Assembly (NCBI RefSeq): GCF_007988805.1
Contig: NZ_BJUV01000033.1
Coordinates: forward strand, 1 to 32,000
Source of the DNA: Frigoribacterium faeni
GTDB lineage: Bacteria; Actinomycetota; Actinomycetes; Actinomycetales; Microbacteriaceae
DNA: 32,000 nt
Reading direction: 5' to 3'
Position 1 is the stretch's first letter. Each line of letters starts with the position of its first letter. This document shows positions 16,645-24,694 of the stretch, in pieces. The notes under the pieces were generated by a model, which saw nothing but the letters and a program-made list of their open reading frames with translations, searched no databases and was not told where the DNA came from. Position numbers and translations under genes: made by a program.

Positions 16645-17112
16645 GTGGGCACGTATCTGCGGCGTGGAGCCGGGCTGGGTCTGCTGCTCGGCTTCGTCAC
16701 CGCCGGCGGAGGATTCCTGATCGGCCTCGCCCTGACCGCCGACGGCGAGCCGATCGGGTCGGGGTCGATGCTGTCGCCGAGCTTCCTCGTCACCGTGGCC
16801 GCCGTCGTCGGGCTGCCCGTCGGGTCGGTCGTGGGTCTCCTCTCCGCCTGCGGTTGCCTGCTGGCGCGCGAGCCCCTTGAGGCGGTGTCGTCATCGATGC
16901 GGACGGCCGTGATGGCGATCGTCGGCGCCGTCGTCGCCGGAGCATGCACCTGGGCGGCCGCGCGATCGCTGGCGGAGCTGAGCGGGCCGGTCGCCCCGTA
17001 CGTGGTGATCGCAACGCTGGTGGGCGGGCTCGTGTCCGCCCGCACCGAGCACCTCTGGACGCGGCGTCAGCACGACGGCGGCCGTCGAGCCTCCGCCGAC
17101 GGGGATCGGTGA
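16645..17112 (+). CDS. Small membrane protein, four predicted spans
   Basis: A hypothetical protein of 155 residues with about four hydrophobic segments (GAGLGLLLGFVTAGGGFLIG; FLVTVAAVVGLPVGSVVGLL; AVMAIVGAVVAGACTWAAA; APYVVIATLVGGLVSA) and a charged Arg/His C-terminus. The GTG at 16645 follows GGGGAG by about 11 nt. A TTG at 16609 preceded by GAGGCGGGGG would add 12 residues and cannot be excluded. It is divergent from the YezG-like gene. Function unknown. Confidence 0.55.
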   Translation: MGTYLRRGAGLGLLLGFVTAGGGFLIGLALTADGEPIGSGSMLSPSFLVTVAAVVGLPVGSVVGLLSACGCLLAREPLEAVSSSMRTAVMAIVGAVVAGACTWAAARSLAELSGPVAPYVVIATLVGGLVSARTEHLWTRRQHDGGRRASADGDR

Positions 17113-17153
17113 GGGAGGCGCGGCTCACCGCCCGGACCGCACCCCGCCGCCGC

Positions 17154-17918
17154 TCACCTCCGGGAGGCGCGGTCGCGGAACCGGCGTTCGCGTTCCGCGC
17201 GCCACTCCTCGTCGGTGCCCTGTCGCGCGAGGCGTGCGGCGCGGAGCGCGGCACGCTTCTCCTCGCGCCGCTCGAACGCGGCCTGCTCGAGAGGGGTCCG
17301 AGCGCGGTGCCGCTTGATGTAGCGGACGGGCTTCGGCGGCTTCGGCGGTTTCGGATGCCTCCTGCGGTACCACAGGTGCAGCAGGGGCCCGACGATGCCG
17401 ACGACGGTGAGCGCCTGCATGCCGACGATGGCGCGGATGCGGTCGTCGAGCTCCTCCGTGATCCCGGGGATGTCCGGGATGGCCTCCTCCGGCCGATCCG
17501 TGTCGTAGAGCACGTCGATGCGCTGGCCCACCGCCCAGTCGTCCTCGGAGCGGGTGTGGTAGCGCGGGTTGTCGGTGACCCGGGTCCGCCCGTCGATGGT
17601 GGTCTCGAACACGGGGTACCAGTAGGGGCGCGAGACGTGGATCCTGGTGCCCGACCCGGTGAACCCCTTCTCGACGCGGACGACCGTCGCGGTGGTCTCG
17701 CCTCCGCTCGCGTGGATGGCGTGGTCGTAGCGCGCCGGCGGGATCGCGTCGCTCAACCCGATGAAGCCGACCGCCAGGAGGCTCGCGCTCCAGAGGGGCC
17801 AGAAGAACGGGCCGAAACCCGACTTCGACGACGACTTCGACTTCGACGACGACGGCGTGCGGCCGGCCGTCGGTCGTGTGATGTCCTGCTGCCCGACCGC
17901 CTTCTCCTGCTCGGTCAT
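17154..17918 (-). CDS. DUF3592-like membrane protein with basic tail
   Basis: A 254-residue protein with two membrane spans (FFWPLWSASLLAVGFIGL, about 40-57, and MQALTVVGIVGPLLHLWY). The extracytoplasmic loop between them has GETTATVVRVE, WYPVFETTIDGRTR and GQRIDVLYDTDRPEEA. This is the pattern of DUF3592, a widespread actinobacterial family of unknown function. The N-terminus is a Ser/Lys-rich cytoplasmic segment and the last 70 residues are strongly Arg/Lys-rich. The ATG at 17918 has AAGGGGCGG upstream. It lies 47 nt after the MFS gene on the same strand, possibly in one transcript. Convergent with 16645-17112. Confidence 0.65.
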   Translation of the reverse strand: MTEQEKAVGQQDITRPTAGRTPSSSKSKSSSKSGFGPFFWPLWSASLLAVGFIGLSDAIPPARYDHAIHASGGETTATVVRVEKGFTGSGTRIHVSRPYWYPVFETTIDGRTRVTDNPRYHTRSEDDWAVGQRIDVLYDTDRPEEAIPDIPGITEELDDRIRAIVGMQALTVVGIVGPLLHLWYRRRHPKPPKPPKPVRYIKRHRARTPLEQAAFERREEKRAALRAARLARQGTDEEWRAERERRFRDRASRR

Positions 17919-17965
17919 CGATCCGCCCCTTCGTCGTGGCCCGTCCCCTCGGCCACGTTCCGAAC

Positions 17966-19282
17966 CTACCGGGCCGGCGGTCCGCCCGTGTGCGACGAGA
18001 CGCGGCGCACGCTCGCGGTGGACAGCGCCGCGGCCGTCGCCACGACGATGATCGCCGCGCAGGTCAGGAGCGTCGTCCCGGTGCCGAAGGCGTGCGCCGC
18101 CGGTCCGACGAGGACCTCGCCGAGAGGGATCGCGACGAAGGAGCCCACCATGTCGTACGAGTAGACGCGGGCGAGCGCCTCGCGCGGGATTCGGCTCTGC
18201 AGCGACTGGTCCCACGAGATCGCGAAGATCTCCAACGCGACGCCGCCGAGCGCGAAGGCGGCGATCAGGGCGGGCAGCACGGGAGCCAGCCCGAGCGTGA
18301 CGACCGGCACCGCCGTCAGGGCCATCAGCCCGACGCCGATCGCGAGCCCTCGTCGGGGTCGCCAGCGCAGGGCGATCACCGCGCCGATCGCCAGGCCCAC
18401 GGTCTGAGCCGCGACGACGAGACCCCAGCCCGCGCGCCCGAACGACTCGTCGGCGACGACGGGGCCGAGCACCGTCGTCGCCCCCACGAAGGCCGCGTTC
18501 AGCACCGCGAACTGAGCCACCACGATCCACACCCAGGAGCGGCGGGTGAACTCCTGCCATCCCTCACGCAGGTCGGCCACGACGGACGTCCCGCCCGCAC
18601 GAGCCGCACCCGAGTCGGCCCCTGACCCTGATCCTGCCCCTGACTCCGTGCCCGACGCCCTCGGCAGTCGCAGCCGGGCGAACAGCGCACCGGCCAACGC
18701 GAATCCCGCCGCGTCGACGGCCAGACCCCAGCCGGGTCCGACGAGCGCGACGATCCCCGCGCCCGCCGAGGCGCCGACGACGCTCCCGCCGTTCACGCTC
18801 AGGCGCAGCAGCGCGTTCGCCGGTCGCAGCAGGTCGACGGGCACCGTCTCGGGCACGAGGGCCGCCGCCGCCGGGAGGCTGACGGCCGCCACCGCGCCGT
18901 TCAGGACGCTCATCACCACGAGCGACGGGATCGTCGCCGTCCCCGAGATCACCAGCGCCGCGACCACGCCCTGGGTGGCCGCCGCGGCCGCCGACGTCCC
19001 GACCAGCACGACGTCGCGAGGCAGCCGGTCGGCGATCACGCCGCCGAACAGCAGCACCGCCACGTTGGCGACGGAGCGCGCCGCCACCACCAGCCCCAGG
19101 TCGGCCGCCGAGCCCGTCAGGTCGAGCACCGCGAACGCGAGCGCGATCGGAGCGACCGCGTTGCCGAGGATGCTCGTCGTCCGTGCCGCGAGCAGCCAGC
19201 GGAACGGACGGTGTGCGAGGGGGCCGCGACGGTCATGCGATCTCCGCGGAACTGAGGAGGCGCCTCCTCGGTCATCGGTCAC
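17966..19282 (-). CDS. MFS transporter, downstream of ArsR regulator (pair 2)
   Basis: A 438-residue MFS_3-type exporter with about twelve spans. Motif A is GGVIADRLPRD; RFRWLL-like and TTSILGNAVAPIALAFAVLD segments form the first span. The central loop (about 195-230) is Gly/Ser/Ala-rich and low in complexity. GTG at 19282 overlaps the upstream ArsR stop in GTGA, the same arrangement as pair 1. The two exporters are similar in type, but I could not measure their identity. Substrate unknown. Confidence 0.85.
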   Translation of the reverse strand: MTDDRGGASSVPRRSHDRRGPLAHRPFRWLLAARTTSILGNAVAPIALAFAVLDLTGSAADLGLVVAARSVANVAVLLFGGVIADRLPRDVVLVGTSAAAAATQGVVAALVISGTATIPSLVVMSVLNGAVAAVSLPAAAALVPETVPVDLLRPANALLRLSVNGGSVVGASAGAGIVALVGPGWGLAVDAAGFALAGALFARLRLPRASGTESGAGSGSGADSGAARAGGTSVVADLREGWQEFTRRSWVWIVVAQFAVLNAAFVGATTVLGPVVADESFGRAGWGLVVAAQTVGLAIGAVIALRWRPRRGLAIGVGLMALTAVPVVTLGLAPVLPALIAAFALGGVALEIFAISWDQSLQSRIPREALARVYSYDMVGSFVAIPLGEVLVGPAAHAFGTGTTLLTCAAIIVVATAAALSTASVRRVSSHTGGPPAR

Positions 19283-19800
19283 GGTCGCCTCATCGGGAAC
19301 AGGGCCGCCGTCATCGAGACGGGGCTGGTGCCCGGCGTCCGGGGGGCCCGGGCGGCGGCGTGCAGGAGGGCCGAGGCCTGGCCCACGTGGTGCACCACCC
19401 GGCGCCACGTCTCGGGGTCGACCCAGAGCTCGGCGTCGGTCGAGACCTGGTGCCCCGCGATCCGCCGATGCGACCGTCGGCGCAGCTCGTCGATCAGGGC
19501 CTCGACGTACTGGGCGCGCTCCTCGTCGGCCGTCGCCGCGTCGCTCGGCTCGAGCGGGAAGGGCCGGGACGACGACAGATGCCGATAGCGCTTGGCCTCG
19601 CCGCCGCGGATCCGCACGACCTCGACGACGGTCACCAGCCCGACCCGCTCGAGGACCCGCAGGTGGTAGCTCGCCGTCGCCTGCGAGAGGCCGAGCTCGC
19701 GGCCGGCCTCCGCGGCGCTCATCGCGGCACCCGTCAGCAGCGAGAGCAGGCGGAGGCGGATCGGATGAGCCGTGGCGCGGAGTTCGTCGAGTGCGGACAT
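19279..19800 (-). CDS. ArsR-type winged-helix regulator (pair 2)
   Basis: A 173-residue regulator. The HTH reads ELRATAHPIRLRLLSLL, AEAGRELGLSQATASYHLRV, then LERVGLVTVVE and the wing GGEAKRYRHL. The C-terminal half is helical with DEERAQYVEALIDELRRR, a form often found with MFS_3 exporters. No metal-binding Cys pair. The ATG at 19800 starts the domain. An in-frame TTG at 19836 is rejected because it coincides with the predicted -35 box TTGACG (19831-19836). With a CACGAT -10 (19807-19812) ending 6 nt before the ATG, the message would be leaderless. Confidence 0.85.
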   Translation of the reverse strand: MSALDELRATAHPIRLRLLSLLTGAAMSAAEAGRELGLSQATASYHLRVLERVGLVTVVEVVRIRGGEAKRYRHLSSSRPFPLEPSDAATADEERAQYVEALIDELRRRSHRRIAGHQVSTDAELWVDPETWRRVVHHVGQASALLHAAARAPRTPGTSPVSMTAALFPMRRP

Positions 19801-19806
19801 GCCGTC

Positions 19807-19836
19807 ATCGTGGTCGTGCGGCCCCACGACCGTCAA
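19807..19836 (-). promoter_or_regulatory. ArsR pair 2 promoter
   Basis: On the minus strand, TTGACG (19836-19831), an 18-bp spacer and CACGAT (19812-19807) precede the ATG by 6 nt. A weak inverted motif CAAA-N6-TTTG overlaps the -35 region and may be the ArsR operator. Confidence 0.5.
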
Positions 19837-19945
19837 ATGGATCTTTGGGGGTCGGGGCCCGACGATCAGCGTCGCGAGACGAGACGCGGCGCTGCCGCGA
19901 GGAGCGCGACGGTGACCCGCGGGACCCGGCGGCGCGACGCGACCG

Positions 19946-20572
19946 TCAGACGACGTCGGTGCTCGACCGCCAGGCCTCGATGAACCGGTGGGCCCGGCCC
20001 GTGACCAGGGCGGTCCGGCCGTGCAGCAGCAGGGCGATCGCGAACACGAGCAGGCTGAGCGGGACCACCAGGGAGGCGCGGGTCACCGCGAGGAGGATCG
20101 GGAGGTCCGCGAGGGGCACGAAGGCGAGGGCGGCGAACACGACCCGGGCGGCGACCACGACCATCAGCGCTCGCGCGGTCCAGACCTCGAGGAGGTGTCG
20201 CCGGACGACGAGGACGGCGCCGGTGACGCCCCCCGCCAGCGCGAGCACCTGCAGCACGGCGACGACGAGCCCCACGGATCGGAGCGCGGCGGCGTCGCCG
20301 TCGCGGGACAGCGACAGCAGCGATCGCGAGACCACGTCGGACAGGGCGAAGAGGATCAGCCCCGTCGAGGCGACGGTCGAGGCCCGGGCCAGGCCCGGCT
20401 CGCCTCGAGAGCCGACGATCAGCACCGCGATGCCCGCGAGGAAGGCGACGGACGCCGCCGTCGCGGCGATCGGATGCGGATCCGCCTGCGACCACAGTCC
20501 CAGGGCTGCCGATGCGAGGACGAGCATCCCCGCCAGCACCGTCGTCCGGTTCGAGTCGGTCATCTGCGACAC
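19946..20572 (-). CDS. Six-span membrane protein of unknown function
   Basis: A 208-residue hydrophobic protein with six predicted spans, including VLAGMLVLASAALGLWS, TAASVAFLAGIAVLIVG, GLVVAVLQVLALAGGVTG, LMVVVAARVVFAALAF and SLVVPLSLLVFAIALLLHG. I do not recognise a family. The GTG at 20572 is chosen for a GGGGGG ribosome site 7 nt upstream. An ATG three codons downstream (20563) or a GTG at 20611 are alternatives. It ends 146 nt before the ArsR gene of pair 2 on the same strand. Confidence 0.6.
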   Translation of the reverse strand: MSQMTDSNRTTVLAGMLVLASAALGLWSQADPHPIAATAASVAFLAGIAVLIVGSRGEPGLARASTVASTGLILFALSDVVSRSLLSLSRDGDAAALRSVGLVVAVLQVLALAGGVTGAVLVVRRHLLEVWTARALMVVVAARVVFAALAFVPLADLPILLAVTRASLVVPLSLLVFAIALLLHGRTALVTGRAHRFIEAWRSSTDVV

Positions 20573-20679
20573 GTGAACGCCCCCCTCGGCCGAATCCGTC
20601 GTGTCCGTCACGCTAGACCCCGCCGGGCACCGTGCCAAGAGCGCGGGCCGCTCGTCCGGCCCTCGGCACGTCCTCCCGG

Positions 20680-21144
20680 TCAGGAGGCGGCGGGCGCCGC
20701 GACGCTGAGGATCCAGGTCACGCCGAACCGGTCGGTCAGCATGCCGAACCCGGCGCTCCAGGCCGACGCGGCCAGCGGCTCGACGATCGATGCCCCGTCC
20801 GAGAGCGCCTCCCAGCAGACCGCGACCTCGTCGAGGGTCTCGCCGTCGACGGCGACGAAGAACGGCTGGTCGGTGATCGTCATGCCGTTCTCGCGGCGGG
20901 TCGACCCGGCTTCGCCGACCGCGCCGCCCGACTGTCCGGGGACGTCGTACGCCAGGAGTCGGAAGCCGTCGACCGTCGCGACCCGACCGAAGACGACCTT
21001 GTCGGCGTCGGGTGCGTCCGCGGGCATCCCGACGTCGCCGTAGGTCGTGATCGCGGTCGTGCCGCCGAAGGCCGACTGGTAGAAGTCCAGCGCGGCACGG
21101 GCGTCGCCGGGGAAGTTCAGGTGGGTGGTCGTCGTGAGGGTCAT
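20680..21144 (-). CDS. PhnB-like VOC family protein
   Basis: A 154-residue vicinal-oxygen-chelate fold protein of the PhnB/3-demethylubiquinone methyltransferase-like group. It has THLNFPGDARAALDFYQSAF at the N-terminus, LLAYDV, the loop around PFFVAV and the C-terminal AFGMLTDRFGVTW-type motif. Proteins of this group often have unknown substrates, some in antibiotic or aldehyde resistance. The ATG has AGGAG 5 nt upstream. It is divergent from the WYL regulator, which probably controls it. Confidence 0.85.
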   Translation of the reverse strand: MTLTTTTHLNFPGDARAALDFYQSAFGGTTAITTYGDVGMPADAPDADKVVFGRVATVDGFRLLAYDVPGQSGGAVGEAGSTRRENGMTITDQPFFVAVDGETLDEVAVCWEALSDGASIVEPLAASAWSAGFGMLTDRFGVTWILSVAAPAAS

Positions 21145-21205
21145 GTCTGCTCCTGAGAAGGTCGTCGTCGGGTCTCTCCCGGACGATCACGACGCTACGA
21201 GCCGA

Positions 21206-21240
21206 CTAGGTCAGTTCCTGTCCTAGATCGGAACTACTCT
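21206..21240. promoter_or_regulatory. Interlocked inverted repeats between VOC gene and WYL regulator
   Basis: CTAGG (21206-21210)/CCTAG (21222-21226) and AGTTCC (21213-21218)/GGAACT (21230-21235) are two overlapping inverted repeats. TACTCT (21235-21240) is a -10-like box ending 6 nt before the regulator ATG, so binding would block the regulator's own promoter. The first repeat is also close to the divergent VOC gene's promoter region. Confidence 0.55.
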
Positions 21241-21246
21241 CGACGG

Positions 21247-22257
21247 ATGACGACCACGGCCACCTCTCGACTGCTGAGCCTGCTCTCGCTGCTGCAGACC
21301 CGTCGCGACTGGCCGGGACCGCTGCTCGCCGAGAGGTTGGCGGTCAGCCATCGCACCGTGCGCCGAGACGTCGACCGTCTTCGGGAGATGGGCTACAGCA
21401 TCCAGGCCACGATGGGCGTCGACGGCGGCTACCGCCTCGACGCGGGCAGCGAGCTGCCGCCTCTCCTCTTCGATGACGATCAGGTCGTCGCGCTCGCCGT
21501 CGCCCTGCAGGCGGCCGCCGTCACCGGTGTCGGCATCGAGGAGGCCGCACTGCGCGCCCTCACCACCGTGCGGCAGGTGATGCCGTCGCGCCTCCGGCAC
21601 CGGCTGAACGCCCTCGAGTTCACCACGATCCCCGGTCGACCAGGAGGCGCGGTGCCGGACGCGCTCTCACCCGACGTCCTCATCGCCCTGTCGTCCGCCG
21701 TGCGCGGCCAGGAGGTGCTCCGCTTCGACTACGCCGAGCCCGACCGGGACCCGGCTGCGGAACCGCGCCCGCCGCGCCGGGTCGAGCCGCACCACCTGGT
21801 CACCTCGCACGGCCGCTGGTACCTCGTGGCCTGGGACCTGGGGCGCGACGACTGGCGCATCTTCCGCGCCGACCGGATCACGCCCCGGACGCCGACGGGG
21901 CTCCGGTTCGCTCCGCGCACCGTGCCGGGCGGGGACGCCGCGGGCTTCGTCTCCGCTCGCTTCACGGGCTCGTCGGACGCCGACCAGTGGCCCTGCATCG
22001 GCAGGGCCATCCTCCATCTCCCCGCCGGCGCCGTGCGTCCCTTCGCCGGCGACGGCGTCGTCGGCGACCTCGGCCCCGACCGATGCAGCATCGAACTCGG
22101 CTCCTGGTCGTGGCTCGCCCTCGCCGCCGCTCTGAACCTCTTCGACACCGAGGTCGAGGTCGTCCAGCCGCCCGAGCTCCGGCAGGCGTTCGCGCGCCTC
22201 GCCGCTCGCAACGCCGCGACCGCGACTCACGCCGTCCCTTCGGCCGACGCTCCGTGA
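21247..22257 (+). CDS. YafY-type HTH-WYL transcriptional regulator
   Basis: A 336-residue regulator. The N-terminal HTH_11 domain (about 5-62) reads LLSLLQTRRDWPG then ERLAVSHRTVRRDVDRLREM. The middle WYL domain contains HHLVTSHGRWYLVAWDLGRD and DWRIFRADRI. A C-terminal WCX-like region ends in VVQPPELRQAF. WYL proteins sense ligands or nucleotides and regulate neighbouring genes. The divergent VOC gene, 102 bp away, is the obvious target. ATG chosen at the start of the HTH, 6 nt after a TACTCT box. Confidence 0.9.
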   Translation: MTTTATSRLLSLLSLLQTRRDWPGPLLAERLAVSHRTVRRDVDRLREMGYSIQATMGVDGGYRLDAGSELPPLLFDDDQVVALAVALQAAAVTGVGIEEAALRALTTVRQVMPSRLRHRLNALEFTTIPGRPGGAVPDALSPDVLIALSSAVRGQEVLRFDYAEPDRDPAAEPRPPRRVEPHHLVTSHGRWYLVAWDLGRDDWRIFRADRITPRTPTGLRFAPRTVPGGDAAGFVSARFTGSSDADQWPCIGRAILHLPAGAVRPFAGDGVVGDLGPDRCSIELGSWSWLALAAALNLFDTEVEVVQPPELRQAFARLAARNAATATHAVPSADAP

Positions 22258-22308
22258 CCACGGGGAGGCGGAGCGCCGCCGACGCAGGCCTGCTCCGGCG
22301 CCAGGGTG

Positions 22309-22794
22309 TCAGGGTGTCAGCGCGAGGCTCACGTCGTCGTCGTCGAACTGCAGCGTGACGCCCACCGTCTCCGCCGGGTCGCGCGGCTCGGGCAGATCCA
22401 GCGCGTAGCTGGTGGGGCCGTAGTCCGCCGTGCAGACCTCTCCGCCGATCATGGTCATCTCGACCACGAGGTCGCCGCCGTCCTCAGCGATGCCGGTGGG
22501 AGCCGCCGGGCAGCTCGACGATCCGTAGGTGGTCACGAAGAAGCTCTCGCCGGGCTCGACCCATCCGACCGCGGGGCTCGTGTCGCCGGGCCCGTCGACG
22601 CTCAGCTCTCCCGCGCCGGCCCCGGTGTACACGTCGCCGATCACCACGGGCTCCTCCGCACCGGTGCACCCGGTCAGGAGCACACCGCAGACGACGACCA
22701 CTCCGGCCGCCGCGGCGATCCGCGACGTCGCCGAGCGCCGCGACGAGCGACGACGGCCAGGCCCCGCGCGCTCCGCCTCCGTCCCTCTGCCCAT
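22309..22794 (-). CDS. Small secreted lipoprotein, unknown function
   Basis: A 161-residue protein with an Arg-rich start (GRRRSSRRSATSR), a hydrophobic stretch (IAAAAGVVVVCGVLLTG) and lipobox LTGC (Cys near 43). The mature part contains Cys residues at SSSCPAAPTG and GGEVCTADYG that could form a disulfide. It ends in an acidic beta-type segment (TLQFDDDDVSLAL). No family recognised. A TTGAGG (22829-22824)/CAGACT (22806-22801) promoter with a 17-bp spacer ends 6 nt before the ATG. Confidence 0.65.
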   Translation of the reverse strand: MGRGTEAERAGPGRRRSSRRSATSRIAAAAGVVVVCGVLLTGCTGAEEPVVIGDVYTGAGAGELSVDGPGDTSPAVGWVEPGESFFVTTYGSSSCPAAPTGIAEDGGDLVVEMTMIGGEVCTADYGPTSYALDLPEPRDPAETVGVTLQFDDDDVSLALTP

Positions 22795-22906
22795 GATCGA
22801 AGTCTGGCCTATCAGCCCGACCGCCTCAAGAGATCGCGACGACCGGACCCGGTCGCACGACCCGAGGATGACGCGCGGCCCCTCGGCGGACTGATGCACT
22901 GACGAG

Positions 22907-23518
22907 ATGCGTTCCACAGCCGCCCGAGCCCGATCTCGCGCCCGCATCGTCGTCCTCGTCGTCGGCTCGCTCATGGCCATCGTCACGGCCGGCGGGCCCG
23001 TCTTCCTGGCCGTCGATGTCCTCGAGAGGTCGACCGGCTATCGTCCCGACGGCATCGGCCTGATCGTGCCCGGCCTCGTGGTCACCGCCCTGACCGTGTT
23101 CCTGGTCGGCATCGCGTTCCTCTGCGTGTTCGTCCGCAGCGACGGTCGCACGCCGCGCGGCCGAGCCCGAGGCGGTTCCGGGATCGCGATCCTGCCGGTG
23201 CTGCTGACCGGCTGGACGGCGGTGATCGGCGTCCGGTACCTGTCGTCGCAGGTGAGCATCGGGGCGCTGTCCGTCTGGCTCGACACCGCGCTCGCGGCCG
23301 CCGTCCTGTTCGCGGGCGCCTGCGGGGCGTTCGTGGTCGCGGCGGTCGTGCGCCGCGCCTCCTCCCGGCTCGTCGCTCTCGGTCTCGCCGTCGCAGCCCT
23401 CGTCGCGGCGGCGGTCGCTCAGCCGTATCTCGTGTCGGGGGTCGTGCTCAGCGTCTCACTGGCGATCTGCGCGGGGCTGCTCAGCCTCGACCGCGAGCAG
23501 CCCGAGCCCGCTCCTTGA
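22907..23518 (+). CDS. Multi-span membrane protein, unknown function
   Basis: A 203-residue protein with about six hydrophobic segments, beginning with a basic stretch (RSTAARARSRAR) and then IVVLVVGSLMAIVTAGGPVF. Later spans are around GLIVPGLVVTALTVFLVG, ILPVLLTGWTAVIG, ALAAAVLFAGACGAFVV and VALGLAVAALVAAA. No family recognised. Divergent from the lipoprotein gene. Its last 38 nt overlap the 3' end of the GrpB-family gene on the other strand. Confidence 0.6.
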   Translation: MRSTAARARSRARIVVLVVGSLMAIVTAGGPVFLAVDVLERSTGYRPDGIGLIVPGLVVTALTVFLVGIAFLCVFVRSDGRTPRGRARGGSGIAILPVLLTGWTAVIGVRYLSSQVSIGALSVWLDTALAAAVLFAGACGAFVVAAVVRRASSRLVALGLAVAALVAAAVAQPYLVSGVVLSVSLAICAGLLSLDREQPEPAP

Positions 23519-24056
23519 TCGCCAGGATCACCTGGGTCTTCGCGTCGGCGTAGTCGTTCATGTCGTCCCACCGCCGGGACAGCAGCTCTCGCTTCGTGTT
23601 CTCGTAGAGGGCGCGGTCGTCGGCGTCCGAGCGCAGGTGATCCCGCAGGAGGCGGTACTCGTCGACCGCAGGATGCCCACGTTCGTAGATGTGCACGTGC
23701 GCGTCGCGCGCCGGGGTCCGCACGAGGCGATGCCCCGGCTCGCGCACGCGCAGCAGGTAGCCGGCGGCGAGGAGGGGTTCCAGGTAGTCCTCCTCGGCGG
23801 TGATGTCGTCGACCGCCACCACGATGTCGACGATCGGCTTGGCGGCCAGCCCGGGGACGGACGTGGAGCCGATGTGCTCGATCTCGACCTCGACGCCCGA
23901 CGCGACCAGCGCCTCCTCGATCCGCCGGCGGTGCTCGCGGAAGATCTCGGGCCAGCGTCCGTCGTAGTCGTGGAGTCGGACCTCGACCTTCTCGGCGCCC
24001 CCGACCAGGTCGAGCGACGTGACGTCGGGGCGGCGGGGGGTGCGGTCTGTGCTCAC
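23481..24056 (-). CDS. GrpB family (UPF0157) protein
   Basis: A 191-residue member of the GrpB/UPF0157 family, which has a nucleotidyltransferase-like fold and no firm biochemical role. Signatures are VRLHDYDGRWPEIFREHR, IEHIGSTSVPGLAAKPIVDI and HVHIYERG followed by YRLLRDHLRSD. The GTG at 24056 is chosen because CAGGAT (24068-24063) ends 6 nt upstream, suggesting a leaderless message. The frame is open further upstream without homology. Convergent overlap with the preceding membrane gene. Confidence 0.85.
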   Translation of the reverse strand: MSTDRTPRRPDVTSLDLVGGAEKVEVRLHDYDGRWPEIFREHRRRIEEALVASGVEVEIEHIGSTSVPGLAAKPIVDIVVAVDDITAEEDYLEPLLAAGYLLRVREPGHRLVRTPARDAHVHIYERGHPAVDEYRLLRDHLRSDADDRALYENTKRELLSRRWDDMNDYADAKTQVILAIKERARAARGRG

Positions 24057-24109
24057 TCGGCCATCCTGCCAGGAGCCTCGGACACCGCAGGGACGAGGGG
24101 GTGTTAGTC

Positions 24110-24146
24110 GGGCCGGAGGCGTGACCGAGGTCACGCGTTCCGGCCC
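24110..24146 (-). terminator. Strong hairpin between VOC and GrpB genes
   Basis: GGGCCGG (24110-24116) pairs with CCGGCCC (24140-24146), and inside it GCGTGACC (24119-24126) pairs with GGTCACGC (24129-24136), with small mismatches between the two stems. It lies about 150 nt after the stop of the VOC gene and upstream of GrpB on the minus strand. It could be the VOC terminator or an operator. The rest of the 235-bp gap, including an AT-richer patch near 24170-24205, shows nothing I can name. Confidence 0.45.
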
Positions 24147-24291
24147 GATGACCGCATCGGACCCGAATCCGATGTGGTTCTCCGATTGCATTGCTTACCC
24201 GTCATGAGTTCGGTGCGGCCCGGGGCGAGGATTGTGCCCAGTTGGGGGCACCCCCGGTCGAGGGTCGCGCGGCGTCGCGCTCCGGCCGATT

Positions 24292-24648
24292 TCAGGCGCG
24301 GTCGTGCAGCGTGATCAGGTAGCCGTCCGGGTCGACGAAGGTGAACGTGCGGCCGAAGGGTCCGTCGATCGGGGACGACGAGATCTCGACGCCCGCCTCG
24401 ACCATGGCGTCGTGGATCGCCTGCGCCTCGGGCGCGTGCATCCAGACGCCCACCCCGACGCCCAGGGGGCCCGCCTCGAGGTCGACGCCGGGCAGGGGGC
24501 CGCGGACGGCGAAGGCGGCGGGCGCCGTGTCGAACACGACGGCGTGCGGCGGGCCCGCCTGGCGCGTCAGGCCGAGGTGCTCCTCGTAGAAGGCGGCCGA
24601 TCGGTCGATGTCGCGGACCTGCAGGGAGATGAAGCTGGGGCCGGTCAT
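24292..24648 (-). CDS. Glyoxalase/VOC family protein
   Basis: A 118-residue single VOC domain protein. It reads FISLQVRDIDRSAAFYEEHL at the start and GRTFTFVDPDGYLITLHD at the end, the usual last strand with the DPDG turn and a possible metal-binding end. Function of such stand-alone VOC proteins ranges from glyoxalase to resistance. The ATG follows AGGAGG. It is divergent from a MarR regulator with two identical operators between them, so it is very probably the MarR target. Confidence 0.85.
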   Translation of the reverse strand: MTGPSFISLQVRDIDRSAAFYEEHLGLTRQAGPPHAVVFDTAPAAFAVRGPLPGVDLEAGPLGVGVGVWMHAPEAQAIHDAMVEAGVEISSSPIDGPFGRTFTFVDPDGYLITLHDRA

Positions 24649-24694
24649 GAGGTTCCTCCTGTGTCGAGCGACTCCCGTCGAGTCGCTACCTGTA

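Noticed and set aside
19801-19836. Extended ArsR 2 starting at TTG 19836
   Set aside because: The added 12 residues lack homology and the TTG is part of the best -35 box (TTGACG).
20545-20560. A GGTTCGAGTC sequence resembling a tRNA T-arm
   Set aside because: It lies inside a coding region and no acceptor stem, D-arm or anticodon arm can be drawn around it.
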